Shown piece after piece: positions 1 to 11,500 of a stretch of 64,000 nt of DNA. This stretch comes from Lomentospora prolificans. Its lineage: Eukaryota > Ascomycota > Sordariomycetes > Microascales > Microascaceae. The DNA is taken from positions 5,321,501-5,385,500 of the forward strand of contig JARFXM010000009.1 of NCBI GenBank assembly GCA_029532625.1, read 5' to 3'. Position 1 is the first letter of the stretch. Every line of letters begins with the position of its first letter. The notes beneath the pieces were generated by a model. That model was not told where the DNA came from. It did not search any database and saw nothing but the letters and a program-made list of their open reading frames with translations. The position numbers and the translations under genes are program-made.

Positions 1-1871
1 GTAACCGTCTTCCGTGACCAGAATGTCATCCTCGATGCGGACGCCGCCGACGGGATAGTACTTTTCCAGGACGTCCTTGTTGATGTAGCGCGAGTGGGGT
101 TCGCTGTTGAGGAAGTAGCCCTCAATATACTCGCGGCAAAAGTAACTGCTAACCTGTCAGTATCTTGGGTTGGGACATGAGGTGAATTAGGGGGCCTGCC
201 TACATTCCAGGCTCGACGGTGACGATCATGTTCTTCTCGAGACGCTGGCGGCCCTTATAAGGGGGCGGGTTCGCCGTAGGAGCAAAGGACTTCATCATCT
301 CTGGCGTGACGAATTGGCGCTTCATCGGCTTGCGGCCCAGCTTGTCCTTTATGTTATCATCACCCTCGAGCAACAAGAGCCTCTCTGTGCCCGATACATC
401 GTGAACTTCAAGTCCAACATGGTGACCTAGACCGTGGGGGAAGAAAGCAGACACGGTAGCAGCGCCCCAAATCTGGCCGACAGTACCGTTACCAAGAATA
501 CCTAGCCTCATTAGGCCGACAAGAGCGACGGCTGCGGCGTGCAGGTGGAGCTTATAGTACAGAACACCGGGCCTCACGGCGGAGATGCACTCCCTCTGCA
601 TCTTGTCAACGATGGCGTATATCTCACCAGCCTCTTGCGAAAAACGACCCGAGATGGGCAATGTACGGGTCACATCACTGGCATAACAATCCCATTCGCA
701 TCCAGCATCGATAACCACGAGTTCCCTGCCTTTGAGATCTTCGTCGTTCTCCTCGTAGTGCAGCGTCGCGGCATTCTTTCCCGATCCCGCGATGACAGGA
801 TATGCCTGGGTTTTCGCGCCCTTCAGAGAACAGGTATAACGGAAGACGGCTTCAATCTCACGCTCGTTTTTAAACGTTCGCAAGAGCTCCGCCGCCCGCC
901 GATGCGCCGCTGAAGATACGGCATTCGCTTTACGAATCATGGCGACTTCGTAATCAGACTTGATGACGCGGGCGGAATCCATGCAGGGCTTCAAGCTGGA
1001 AGCGTCAACTCGAATCTTCGGACGGGTCTCGGCAGATAGCGGAGGTGCGTGAGAAGTGTGAAGGAGGTAGAGGGTGTGGGCCGATCCGTAGAGGAGACGC
1101 TGGGCGATGTAGTCCTCCATCTGATCAATGTAGCGGACATCATCGACGTCATAGTTTTCCCGGCATTCTTCGAGGCCTGGGGTGAAGCCATACCAGAGGA
1201 CCTGGCGGGGTTCGACATAGGGGATCCATAGGGTGAGGTGATCTTTTTTGATGTCGTAGGTTACTGCACAGTCGGCAAAATTGGCGCCGCTGAGGTAGTA
1301 GAAGCTGTTCGGCTATGTTAGATGGGCGCACACCGAGCGTAGTGGAAGAGTAGACGCATACTATCGGCGTTGGCGAAAAGGAGGGGCTTGGTCAGAATCC
1401 TCGAACACGGTGGAAGGCTCGCCTGGTAGGAAGACGAGGCCGTTGGAGATCTCAAACTGAGACGATAGCTCAGCAGCAACCTTTCTCGCATGGAGCTTAG
1501 CTAGTGGGAGTCAGCCAGATTGAGAGTGAGTAAGGCGACGGGGCGGTTGCATGAAAGCAAGGTTGTTAAGTCGCCATGAGCAGGGAGCTCGCTATGTCGT
1601 CTTTAGAGAGCTTCCTGCACGCCCATACGATCCCGGTACGGGAGATGCAACCCCTTACCTGGGTATCTTCCAAGAGAAGCAAGCTTATCCTCCTCGCTAT
1701 TCACATTGACGAGTCTATGAAATCCAGGTCAGCGACCGTTCGGACCGTCGGCTCCGGAGGTTAGCCCCCCGTCTCATCGCAAACTCACAGCGCATCAAAC
1801 TCATCGACGAAATCTAGGCCAAAGTCGAATTCGGCCTGAGGCTCCGCCGGCTCTTGAGCACTCTTTGTCAT
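1..1871 (-). CDS. Xaa-Pro aminopeptidase, metallopeptidase family M24B (3' end outside window)
   Basis: Manganese-dependent peptidase that removes an N-terminal residue preceding proline; probably cytosolic, as no signal peptide is seen. Five exons can be joined in phase: 1789-1871, 1659-1714, 1362-1500, 204-1304 and 1-145, giving 508 residues up to the window edge; only a short C-terminal tail should be missing. The AMP_N domain shows YPAKLHARKVAAEL, then FRQRRYFYYLSG across the exon 3/4 join. The pita-bread fold carries all five expected metal ligands: Asp in VVIDAG, Asp in SDVTRT, His in HGLGHHVGLEVHD, Glu in TVEPG and Glu in GVRIEDD. Donors are GTGAGT, GTAAGG, GTATGC and GTAGGC. The start is the first ATG upstream of the domain, reading MTKSAQEPAEP. 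Fungi have several M24B paralogues; this matches the roughly 500-residue type better than the shorter PepP type, judged from memory. Confidence 0.93.
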
Positions 1872-2400
1872 TGCAAAAAAAGTATAATTGAACAGACAAA
1901 AAGTAAGTTATGTGGGTTCGGGAAAATGGCAAATGTGGGCTCGAAGGTTCGGAGATGGGGAGAGGATGAGTGCTGTGCCAGCTGATGCTGGTGCTGGTTC
2001 CTGTTCCTGTTCCCGTTCCTGATCTTGATCAAGGGCGGAGTACCGTGCCAAATGGCCACGATTCTGCACCGTGGATCTCAACCATTGATTACTAACCCCA
2101 TGAGTTTGCCCTTTCGGATCTCACCAGGCGGGAGACCTGGCTGAGGCCAAGAAGATGGTTGATTCTGCCTTACAAAATATATTTGGAGATTCTCATTGAG
2201 TCGATACGATACTACTCTATTTGAGTGGAGAAAACCCGGAATCCCTTTCCCAGATTCCATTCCCAATTTCGCCGTATCCCAGTCATAGGGGAGATATATC
2301 AAAACAAGCCCAAAAAGATATCGGATATCGCAGCCAAAACCGCCCGCCAAAATTCAAGTGTATAGCACGCAAAATCAAAAGCCGTTCGTTGGATATGATG
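1872..2400. other. Intergenic: promoter of the aminopeptidase and 3' flank of the transcription-factor gene
   Basis: Both flanking genes read leftward, so this 0.5 kb should hold the aminopeptidase promoter on the right side of its start and the 3' UTR of the transcription-factor gene. A short hexamer array (TTCCTG, TTCCTG, TTCCCG, TTCCTG) lies at 1998-2021, which is purine-rich on the coding strand. No gene is seen. Confidence 0.6.
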
Positions 2401-4210
2401 TTAATCTGTCGGTCCAAGGTCCAGTTCTTTTAGAGTATCCCATATACCCCTTTGCTGGAGGTCTTTTTTGAGAAGACCTTCCATCAACGCTGACCTGTCC
2501 TTGGCCCACCATGCATCCGGTATCTCTGCCGAGATCGTCCTTGCGCCCCGGTAGAAGAAGTATAGCATGACAAATGCTCTCAAATCACCCTGGCAGATGA
2601 GATCGTGGAAAGGCCTGTATGCTAAGAGGGGGAATGATAGCAAGCATCTCTCTATCTCCGATCTTAGGCGGAGGTTGTCGTTGTAGTTTAGCAGCTTTGG
2701 GCTTCCGGGGACTTTCTCCGCCTCATGCAGCAGGGTCATGTTAATGATGAGCGAGAGGCGATCTGCGACAATCTCGAATGAGAGGCGGTTGTAAAACTCC
2801 TGGTCGGTTTCGCTCTGCTCACTATCGGCAGGTACCTGGAGCGCAAGAATGGATAGGATATGTGCATCGGAGAACATGTGTGTACAAGAAAGCGTCCATG
2901 GCGGAAGGGGCTGCTGTGCTGTCGTGCGCGTCGAGGGCGAGTTAGAGGCTTCGTCTTCGGGCGAGTCCGGGGAGGCACTCTGTCCATTGCCGATGAAACG
3001 CTGGTCATCGTAGAGGGCGATAAACTTGGATCGCAGGATGCTGTAATCCACTCCGTGTTGAGCCAAGATCTCGCGAAGAACTACGCACTTCTTCTCAGTA
3101 ATAAGCTTCCAGAAGATGCTTGCCGATGGGTCGGGTAGTTGCCAGGATATGAAGCGTACGTGGCGCACACCCTCAGATAGTAGGAAAAGCCGATCCTGTG
3201 ATAAGTCTAGCCGCCGGTAAGTGCCGTCGAGGTTGCGTTGCTGGCTGTCGAGGAAACTTAGATCACACCAGCAAATGTAGTGGATGAGTATGCAAGTGCC
3301 CAAAACCTGGTCCCTGTTGTCCACTGTCATCTCTAAATCTAATACATGGCGAAACTCTGCACAGCTTTTGGCAAGAAGTACCATTGCCGCCTCGTGATAG
3401 CGTGGCACATCGGGGTAAAGGACACTGAGGTGGCGGGCCGTCATCGCTAGCATGGCGTTGATGAGATGTTCGCACTAGATGCTAAAGTCAGAACTTGGGC
3501 AGACTGCGGCTTGATTAAGGGGCTTTAGAACTCACTTGAAAGGACAGCTTCATAAGATCTGACCATATTTCTGAGTACAAGACTAGGCCGGGGATGGTCG
3601 TGTGAAACGCATGGTAGAAGAGCTCCATATGGATGAGATTGACCCTGGAGTCTACGCCCGGCAGCGGATTTGGGTTAAGCTGGACGCCTAGCGACAGGGC
3701 GGAAGCCCCGTGGGCAAGTTGATGGTCGACAAGTGAGCATGTCTCGCGCCGTTTGATACAGTTGCCACAAGGCGCATTTTCGTCGCACTAATACGAGTGT
3801 AACACGACCAGAAAACATCAATTTTCCATTCAGCAGTCACGCCGTTGATTGGCAAGGAAAAGAAGAAGCAAGAGTTTCCGAATTCGGGGACTCGGCTTTA
3901 AGCTTTTGCGAGCCTAAGGCTTGGGTAAAGGTTCCGCGGTATCCAGAAATCTGGAACAAAGCAGAGGGATGGGACGTGCCGGTGTTCTGGTCTGAGGCCT
4001 ACATACTTTGACTTTCCGGCGTTTACACGCCGAGCAGCCCCATCGACTCTTCCGATGGGCGCGTTTCTTTCGGGTCTCGTGCCCAGGGCCTCGGAGGGCT
4101 TGGAGGGAGGGCAGGTCAGGAGTGCCTCCTAGGAGAAACGTCTCTGTGAAGTTGGTCTGATCATCGGTGCTGGTGCTGCTGCTCCCAGCCGTCCCAACTG
4201 GCGACGCCAT
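2401..4210 (-). CDS. Zn2Cys6 fungal transcription factor with C-terminal fungal-specific domain
   Basis: Predicted nuclear DNA-binding regulator; target genes unknown. Exons 4007-4210, 3536-3787 and 2401-3474 join in phase to 509 residues. The zinc cluster spans the first intron: Cys59-X2-Cys62-X6-Cys69-X5-Cys75-X2-Cys78-X6-Cys85, preceded by a basic stretch (RKKRAHRKSRWG) that may serve as nuclear localisation signal. The remaining 400 residues are mainly helical and look like the Fungal_trans_2 (PF11951) type regulatory domain, an assignment from general appearance rather than a search. The ATG at 4210 is chosen because the open frame further upstream contains no other ATG. Introns use GTATGT and GTGAGT donors. 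The gene is divergent from the ABC exporter, with a 4.3 kb shared upstream region containing a CGG inverted repeat about 0.42 kb from this start. Confidence 0.9.
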
Positions 4211-4632
4211 GGTTAGCCGTTCTAGCGCGCGCGCTTCTTTGAGTCGAGCGTCGTTGGGTTTCCAGCTCGGATTCAGAATGCGAAGGTTAAGCGAGGTAGG
4301 GGCCGTAGGGCTGTCATGGCTGGCAGACTGGGGCCGCCAAATCCTCTGGATCTGCAATTGTGTTGGTGGATTCCGTTAATAGGAGATAAAAGGAATGAGT
4401 CAACCCCGAGTCCGAAAATCTCGGCGTGACCTTTGACTTTCGGAGTTAGGCAGAAGCGTAAGACGGAATGTTGCCGGAGGAATCAGCGCGACCCTCCACT
4501 TTCTGGTCCTCTGGACAGAGGGATTATTATTAAACATTGTACTACAAGCCTTTGTAGATCAGTGCCCCTTTTTCATATCTCCTCTCGCTCGTAGGAGTCA
4601 TCGCCGAGCGATTATCGTGGTGACCACCCGGG

Positions 4633-4655
4633 CGGCGGTCATTCCTTAGCCGCCG
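4633..4655. promoter_or_regulatory. Perfect inverted repeat CGGCGG-N11-CCGCCG, candidate Zn2Cys6 dimer site
   Basis: CGGCGG at 4633-4638 and CCGCCG at 4650-4655 are separated by exactly 11 bases, so the inner triplets form CGG-N11-CCG, the spacing known for Gal4. A further GGCGGC at 4663-4668 pairs with GCCGCC at 4649-4654, so the right arm could alternatively form a hairpin with an 8-base loop. The site lies about 0.42 kb upstream of the Zn2Cys6 gene start. Binding by that factor, or by another, is inference. Confidence 0.45.
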
Positions 4656-5055
4656 TAGGCTAGGCGGCAATCTACGGAGAAGGATCACAGAGGGATGCCG
4701 GAACTTTCCTAAGCGTCCGTTGCAAGTCGATAATCCCGGATTCTATCTCGGAACGCTCCGTCTTGGAAGGGGGTCTTTCGCATTCGCTTGCGCTAAAGAA
4801 AATGCGGCTTTGCTCAACCTATAACCCTGCATCGTATCACTCTCGGGTACGGTCGTTGTTACTGACAGCGTGACCCTTGAGAAGACGGTTAAGGTTGCCT
4901 GCTAACCCGCAGTTGGGTGGTTGCCATCTTCTCGGAACTACCGGTAGGCATACGTAGACCCATGCCAATCGGCAGTGAGCACTGTTAAGCGAATTCCCTC
5001 GAACGGATTTGTAGCCTTTGGCATACCGTGATACAGTGCTTGCTACCCACGTCGA

Positions 5056-5085
5056 GCCTCGAGATGACGAGCCTCGAGATGACGA
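5056..5085. repeat. Tandem duplication of a 15-base unit
   Basis: The unit GCCTCGAGATGACGA occurs twice head to tail without a mismatch. The unit contains an XhoI-type CTCGAG palindrome. It lies outside any gene. Confidence 0.9.
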
Positions 5086-5564
5086 GCTCATTCCCAAAGC
5101 GTTGTCGACTACCTTCGTAACTCCACAGGGCTTGATCCGCCACACAAGGGTCCTTTGCCACGAGAGCGACAAGAGTCGACATGCGGCCAAACACCAACAA
5201 TAGGCGATGACAAAGCAACGCAATGTCGGTAATTTGAGCCTCCGACGCGCCGACATGGCTCACCATTATTACTCCACAAGGGGCCTTTCTAATGGACGCC
5301 ATGAAGAATGGTTACAGATGGCAGATCCTAACGCCAAACGAACTTCTGAATAGGGTAAAGACATCCGTAACTGGGGTCCCTTTTTCAAAACATGAAAGTT
5401 AAGAGTCAAAATCTTTCGATGGCAATAGGGCTGGTTGATGGGGTCCCGTGTTGGGGCTCGATTGATTGTCCCAGCTCCACCAACAGGGCAACCAACAATA
5501 AACGTTAATGACGATTGGAGAACATTAAGGAGCCTCTTCAGAATGCAGAATGCGAGCAGAGGGT

Positions 5565-5566
<2 letters not shown>

Positions 5567-5594
<28 letters not shown>
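5567..5594. repeat. T28 homopolymer run
   Basis: Twenty-eight consecutive T on the plus strand between GC-neutral sequences. It could be the reverse strand of a retroposed poly-A tail or simple slippage. No target-site duplication was recognised. Confidence 0.9.
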
Positions 5595-5597
<3 letters not shown>

Positions 5598-7776
5598 GCG
5601 CTCTGAGCTTAACCTGACCAGGGCCTTCATGGGACTGCCCTCAGTTGGCCAGCTAGCGAGGGTCTCGGAGCCGGCTGGAGGTTTGGCGGGAGACACATTC
5701 AATGCTGGCTGGTTGTTCCCTTTTGGGCACTGTCTAATTAGCGTCGATAGTTGATGGAGGGCCCCCACACACATCCATGGATTCCACATTCCACTGTACG
5801 ATTGCATGCAGCTTCTGTAGCTGGGCTGGGCTTGACGGGCTAGTTCGCGGAAAGCAAAGTAATCAGGGACTTGTCCCCGGAGCCTTCAAGGTTGTATCAA
5901 TCATAGCGGAGTACAAGTAGATGTACCAGAGTACCCGGGCACGTTTCCCCCATTTGCCAGCCCTGCTGCTTTCCACAAGCAGGGATACTACATCAAGACG
6001 TATCGGGTACAAGTATTCTAGAACAAGGGAAGTTTGCGATCTTGTGAGGATCCAGATTCTAGGAGATTGAAAATGTTTACTTTCTTAGGTGATACTGATC
6101 CAGGTTTCGCAAGGGGATCGTGGCGTGAGGCATTATGGGTGAGGCGGAAAGAAAAAGGGGAAATTGAAGGACAAAAGTGACAAAAGTGCCCCGAAGGATT
6201 GAAGGCGCTTGTGCGAAGAGGCGGAAATTATTATCTTTATTTTTGGGTATTATGCACTGTCTTGAGGATGGGAAGTGAGGTATCAACAGTTAACTGGCTT
6301 GACTGGTTACTGGGTCGCTACGCGGGAGGAATTCGAGGTGGGTCTCCACTGTCGACTTCGGATGCGAGTTATGCGAAGTTGGCATTCGTTTGGTGTCCAC
6401 TGGCATGCACGCGAGATAGAGGGATACGCAGGATGGAGGGATCTGGGCTCTGTCTCTTTGGAGCGACCAAGTGGGATTCCTGATCAATTTCAATTGATCC
6501 TGAGCCCTGGTTTGCGCAAGCCTTTTTTGGTTTGGGGGTAGGGGGTTCCATTTTGGTTGGTTGGGGCGGGAACGGGGTTTCGGGTGCTTCTAAACCCCGA
6601 TCCTGCCCATTGGGTAACGTCACCAATAACATTGGTAACCGGCGCTGGCACTATTTTTCTTCGACCCGCCCTTTGGGCAAGGTCTGCGCGTAATAGTAGC
6701 TGTCTTGGCTACTGAGGCATACCGCCAGCAACGATAATGCGTGAATGATCCCAAGCTGCCTCTGTCACATTATTAGCAAGTATCGACGTAATTTGGCACC
6801 GCCTCGCTCATCTGTCGCATCATCCGCGCCATGACTGTTTCCCGATGGTCTCCATACCCTGGGCCTCGTGCAGGAGCTGATTTTCATTGTCCTCTGTGGC
6901 TGGAGCGACCATATCGTTATTTCGAAAACACAGTTTGGTGTCATGCCAGTGGAGTAACCAAAGGCTTAAGTGAGTTTTACATTTGAGGACTTCAGGCTCC
7001 AAACCTGTCAGTGGCACCAGCTACGGCTATTAGTTTGCGAATCGAGGAGCAAGACGAGACGGTTAGCGAGGCCGACCCTTTGAATAAGGTAGCCAGACTC
7101 CTCAGTTCACGCGCAAAGTGGACCAGAACAGTGGGTAGCGAGGCAGGAACCTACGCGAGTGGTCGTATGTAAGTAGCCAGCCAGCGAGGGCCACAACCTC
7201 GCAAGGCTAGTCGGAGCGGTGGCGCTGGACACTGAGCTGGTGCGATAAACTTTGGGGAGGTTGCTCCACGTTTTCCTGTAAAGTTGCTCGAGATCTCAAG
7301 GAAATCTCCGATTCTCCAATTTCCCAGCCTCGTGCTGTGCAAAGTGCAGAATAATGCACCCCTCAAGGAAGGCGAGCTGACCACCATGGCCTAACAGGAC
7401 GAGTTCCTTCAGCGCTTGGAATCCACCTCGGGGATCTGATTACCAGAATTGCTGCCTAGAACCTTGACGGATAGAATGTGAAATCCGGCTGCACAACCGG
7501 ATTTCAAGTTGGTGAGCGGTACTCCGCCCAGAAGGAACAATCTTAGACTATGGAAGTACCTTTTGTCGTCGCAGATTCGGGTGGGCTCTGTCGAAATGCG
7601 TCGGTTCGGCTCCGGTCTCCCTCCTCTCAAGTTGGTTTTCTGTATTACAGGTACTTCCCCCAAAACCAACCAACCGGACTTGGGTGGGATCCAATGGCAA
7701 ATCTTTGCCGTCGTAAAACTCGTTTTCTTTCCCGAACCAGGGATCTTTCGCACCTCCCTAGACAAATGAGGCCTGA

Positions 7777-7784
7777 TATATAAT
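7777..7784 (+). promoter_or_regulatory. TATA-like box upstream of the ABC exporter
   Basis: TATATAAT lies about 65 bases upstream of the start of the pyrimidine-rich leader of the ABC gene and about 0.77 kb before its ATG. If used, the transcript would have a long leader with at least one short upstream frame (8365-8376). The assignment rests only on motif and position. Confidence 0.3.
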
Positions 7785-8548
7785 CAACGCGTCACTGTCC
7801 GCCCCGTTCCTGTCAAGCATGAAGAAAAAAAATCTTGAGCATCTAACCTTTATTCTTTCTCTTCGCTTTTATTGCTCCTTTCCTCTCGATCATCGTGGCT
7901 CGAGTAGACATCTTCTTCTCTTCTTTAGACGAAAGGTCTTCAGGTCTTCCGCTGAATCGTTTCCTTCCATATCATTATCTCCTTTTCATTTCTTCTCATC
8001 CACCTCTCCTTATTAGCTTCAGCGCCACGTTTCTTCCTCGGATCCAGCCCTTGTCCCCCAACACAGGGCTGCTTGAACCAAGGAGCGGCCTGTTCTCTGC
8101 ACTCCCCCGTCAACCGGCTTGGCATCCGTCTCTTAAGTCCGGCCCATTACTCCAAGAAAGACAAAAGGTACAGTCCCACCATCCTAGTCTTACCCACGTC
8201 CGCATTCCCGCATTCGCGAAAGCGATTCATTCGTCGAGTGGGTATCTTTTTCTTGTTCCCCACTGCGGAACCCTTTTCGTGCACCTGTCCTGTCCCATAA
8301 TTTTCCCCGGGGAGTTCGCCTCCAGGTATTCCCTCGGATTACTGTAGCAGCAACACAGGTATTGATGGAGGATTGATAGCCCACCCCGAACAAAACATCG
8401 CAAGCTTGATTCCGCGGCCGCCCATCTTTTCTCTTTTCTCCATTCCCCCGTCTTTGAGCATCGACTTCGGCCGACACGTCGCCAATTTCTCACCGAATCC
8501 TAACGTCCTGTCGCGCACTAATCTCGAGCGCCTGAATCCACATTCGCA

Positions 8549-11500
8549 ATGGCCACTGACCCCGAAAAGGGTGTCGAACCCAGGCCCGATTCGGCTCCTC
8601 GCTCGAGTCGCGACGGTTCGACTACCACTGATGTGAACCCGCCTTCCAAGACCCAGAATGTTGACAGCTCCAAGGAGCTCGGCGATGCTCCCGCCGCTGA
8701 AAAGTCCTCTAGCGAACAACAGCAGAAGTTTGACCTGAAAAAGGTTGACACGAAGCTCGTCGAGAAGAAAGAGGACGATCTCGACGATGTCTACGCTCAC
8801 CTCCCCCCAGATGAGGCCGAAGTCCTCAAGCGTCAAGTCGTCACACCCGACGTCAAGGCCGGCATTGCTGCCTTGTACCGCTACTCTTCCTCCACCGATC
8901 TTATCATCATGGCCGTGTCTGCGCTCGCTGCGATTGCCTCCGGTGCTGCGCTGCCCCTCATGACCGTACTCTTTGGTAGCTTGCAGGGTACCTTCCAGGA
9001 TTATTTCACGCCTGGAACTTCGATGACCTACGACGATTTCATGGACGAGATTGTCAAACTGATCCTATACTTTGTGTACTTGGCTATTGGTGAATTTGTG
9101 AGTTGTTTACTGGCGTTTGCGCAATTGCTTGATTTCTCATCGTGCGCTCACTGCACGTTGCATCATCATGAGATGCTCGGATATTCTCCAATCGATCGGC
9201 GTGTTCCATGATCGGCTGCTCACACAAATATTTTTAACAGGTCTGCGTCTATATCTCCACTGTCGGTTTCATCTGTAAGTCATAACCCGTATTTCTTTTC
9301 TTTTTTTCCTTTTTTTTTCTTTTTTTCCGTGGATCGATTGGCTTGAGCTTTTCCCCGTCATATTGCCCATCCTTGCTTAATGCTCCTTTGCAATCGTGTA
9401 ACCGGGGAAATCTCATTACGAAAGACAAGACACCCTATCAGCCTGAGTGCGCAGGGTGACTTTAATTCATCTGCGGCTATGCTAATCAGCCACGCTCTTA
9501 ACAGACACTGGCGAGCACATCAGCGCCAAGATCCGTGAGCACTATCTCGAGAGCTGCATGAAACAGAACATTGGCTTCTTCGACAAGCTCGGTGCTGGTG
9601 AGGTTACAACACGTATCACAGCCGATACCAACCTCATTCAAGATGGTATCTCTGAGAAGGTCGGCATTACTCTTATGGCTGTTGCCACTTTCGTCTCCGC
9701 CTTCGTTATTGGTAAGTCCGCCATCTTCACTTTTCTTCTTTTTGAGCATTGAAATTTAACAATTCTCTAGGCTTCATCAAGTACTGGAAGCTTACGCTGA
9801 TCCTCATGTCGACCGTTGTTGCCCTCGTTCTCAACATGGGTGCCGGCTCGAGGTTCATTTTGAAGTACAACAAGCAGTCTCTGGATGCCTACGCCGAGGG
9901 CGGCAGTCTCGCTGAGGAGGTCATTAGTTCTGTCCGAAGCGCCATCGCCTTTGGTACCCAGGATCGCCTTGCCAAGCAGTACGATTCGCACTTGGCCCGC
10001 GCCGAGTTCTACGGTTTCAAGGTGAAGGCCGCCATCGGCGTCATGGTTTCCGGCATGATGTTGATCCTCTACCTTAACTATGGTCTCGCCTTTTGGATGG
10101 GTTCTAAATTTATCGTCAATGGCGAATCGTCTCTCTCTAACATTCTCACCATCATGTTGGCCGTCATGATTGGTGCCTTCAACATTGGAAACGTGGCGCC
10201 TAACGCCCAGGCCTTCGTCACCGCCCTCGGCGCTGCCGCTAAGATTTTCAATACAATCGACCGCATTTCCCCCCTGGACCCCACCAACGACGTAGGCGAG
10301 AAGCCTGAGACGATTGAGGGTACCATTACTCTTCAGAACATCAAGCACATCTATCCCTCGCGACCCGAGGTCGTCGTTATGAATGGCGTCTCCCTAACCG
10401 TTCCTGCGGGTAAGACCACTGCCCTTGTTGGTGCGTCCGGTTCTGGAAAGTCCACTATTGTGGGTCTCGTCGAGCGCTTTTACGATCCTGTCCAGGGCGC
10501 CGTCCTTCTTGATGGCAGGGATGTTAAGGACCTCAACCTCCGCTGGCTCCGTCAACAGATATCTCTCGTGCAGCAAGAACCCACGCTCTTCGGTACTACC
10601 ATCTTCCACAACATCCGCTATGGTCTTATTGGCACCCAGCACGAGCAGGCATCCGAAGAAAAGCAGAGGGAGCTTATCATCGAGGCTGCCAAGAAGGCCA
10701 ATGCCCATGACTTCATCTCCTCTCTTCCTGAGGGCTACGAGACCCATGTCGGTGAACGCGGTTTCTTGCTTTCTGGCGGTCAGAAGCAGCGTATTGCCAT
10801 TGCCCGAGCTATTGTCTCCGATCCCAAGATTCTGCTTCTCGACGAGGCCACGTCTGCCCTGGACACCAAGTCCGAGGGTGTTGTGCAGGCTGCCCTCGAG
10901 GTCGCTGCTGAAGGTCGTACCACCATTACGATTGCCCACCGTCTCTCCACCATCAAAGATGCTCATAACATTGTTGTCATGTCCGAGGGCAAGATTATCG
11001 AGCAAGGAACCCACAATGATCTGCTTGAGCGTCGCGGCGCTTACTACAAGCTCGTAACCGCTCAGAACATTGCCGCGGTCAAGGAACTCACCGCCGAGGA
11101 AGAAGATGCTATTGAGAAGGAGAACGAACTCATTCGCAAGATGTCCACTAAGAACTCTGGACCCGCTGCTGATCCCGATGACAACTTTGAGAAGCTCCAC
11201 AAGACTAACACGAGCAAGTCTGTGTCTAGCGTCGCTCTCCAAGGCAAGGGTGCAGAAGAAGATAAGAAGTATGGTCTTTGGACCTTAATTAAGCTCATCG
11301 CCTCGTTTAACAAGCCCGAGGTGTGGCTCATGGTTATTGCCTGCGCCTTTACCATCATCTGCGGTGGCGGTAACCCCACCCAGGCCCTCTTCTTCGCCAA
11401 AGAGATTGTCACACTTTCCGTGCCCATCACTGAGGCCAACGAGCACCAGGTCAAGAAGGATTCCGACTTCTGGAGCGCCATGTACTTGATGCTCGCCATT

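Larger units (their letters stand above)
4211..8548. other. Divergent intergenic region, transcription factor / ABC exporter
   Basis: 4.3 kb shared upstream region of two divergently transcribed genes. No convincing gene; open frames are short and overlap on both strands. It holds a CGG inverted repeat (4633-4655), a duplicated 15-mer (5056-5085), a T28 run (5567-5594) and a TATA-like box (7777-7784). From about 7850 to 8548 the plus strand is pyrimidine-rich, as is usual for leaders of well-expressed fungal genes. ATG-initiated upstream frames in that leader start at 7819 (65 codons) and 8365 (Met-Glu-Asp-stop). Confidence 0.6.

Noticed and set aside
1576..1764. Short plus-strand frame
   Set aside because: It overlaps exon 2 and introns of the minus-strand aminopeptidase and starts in intron sequence.
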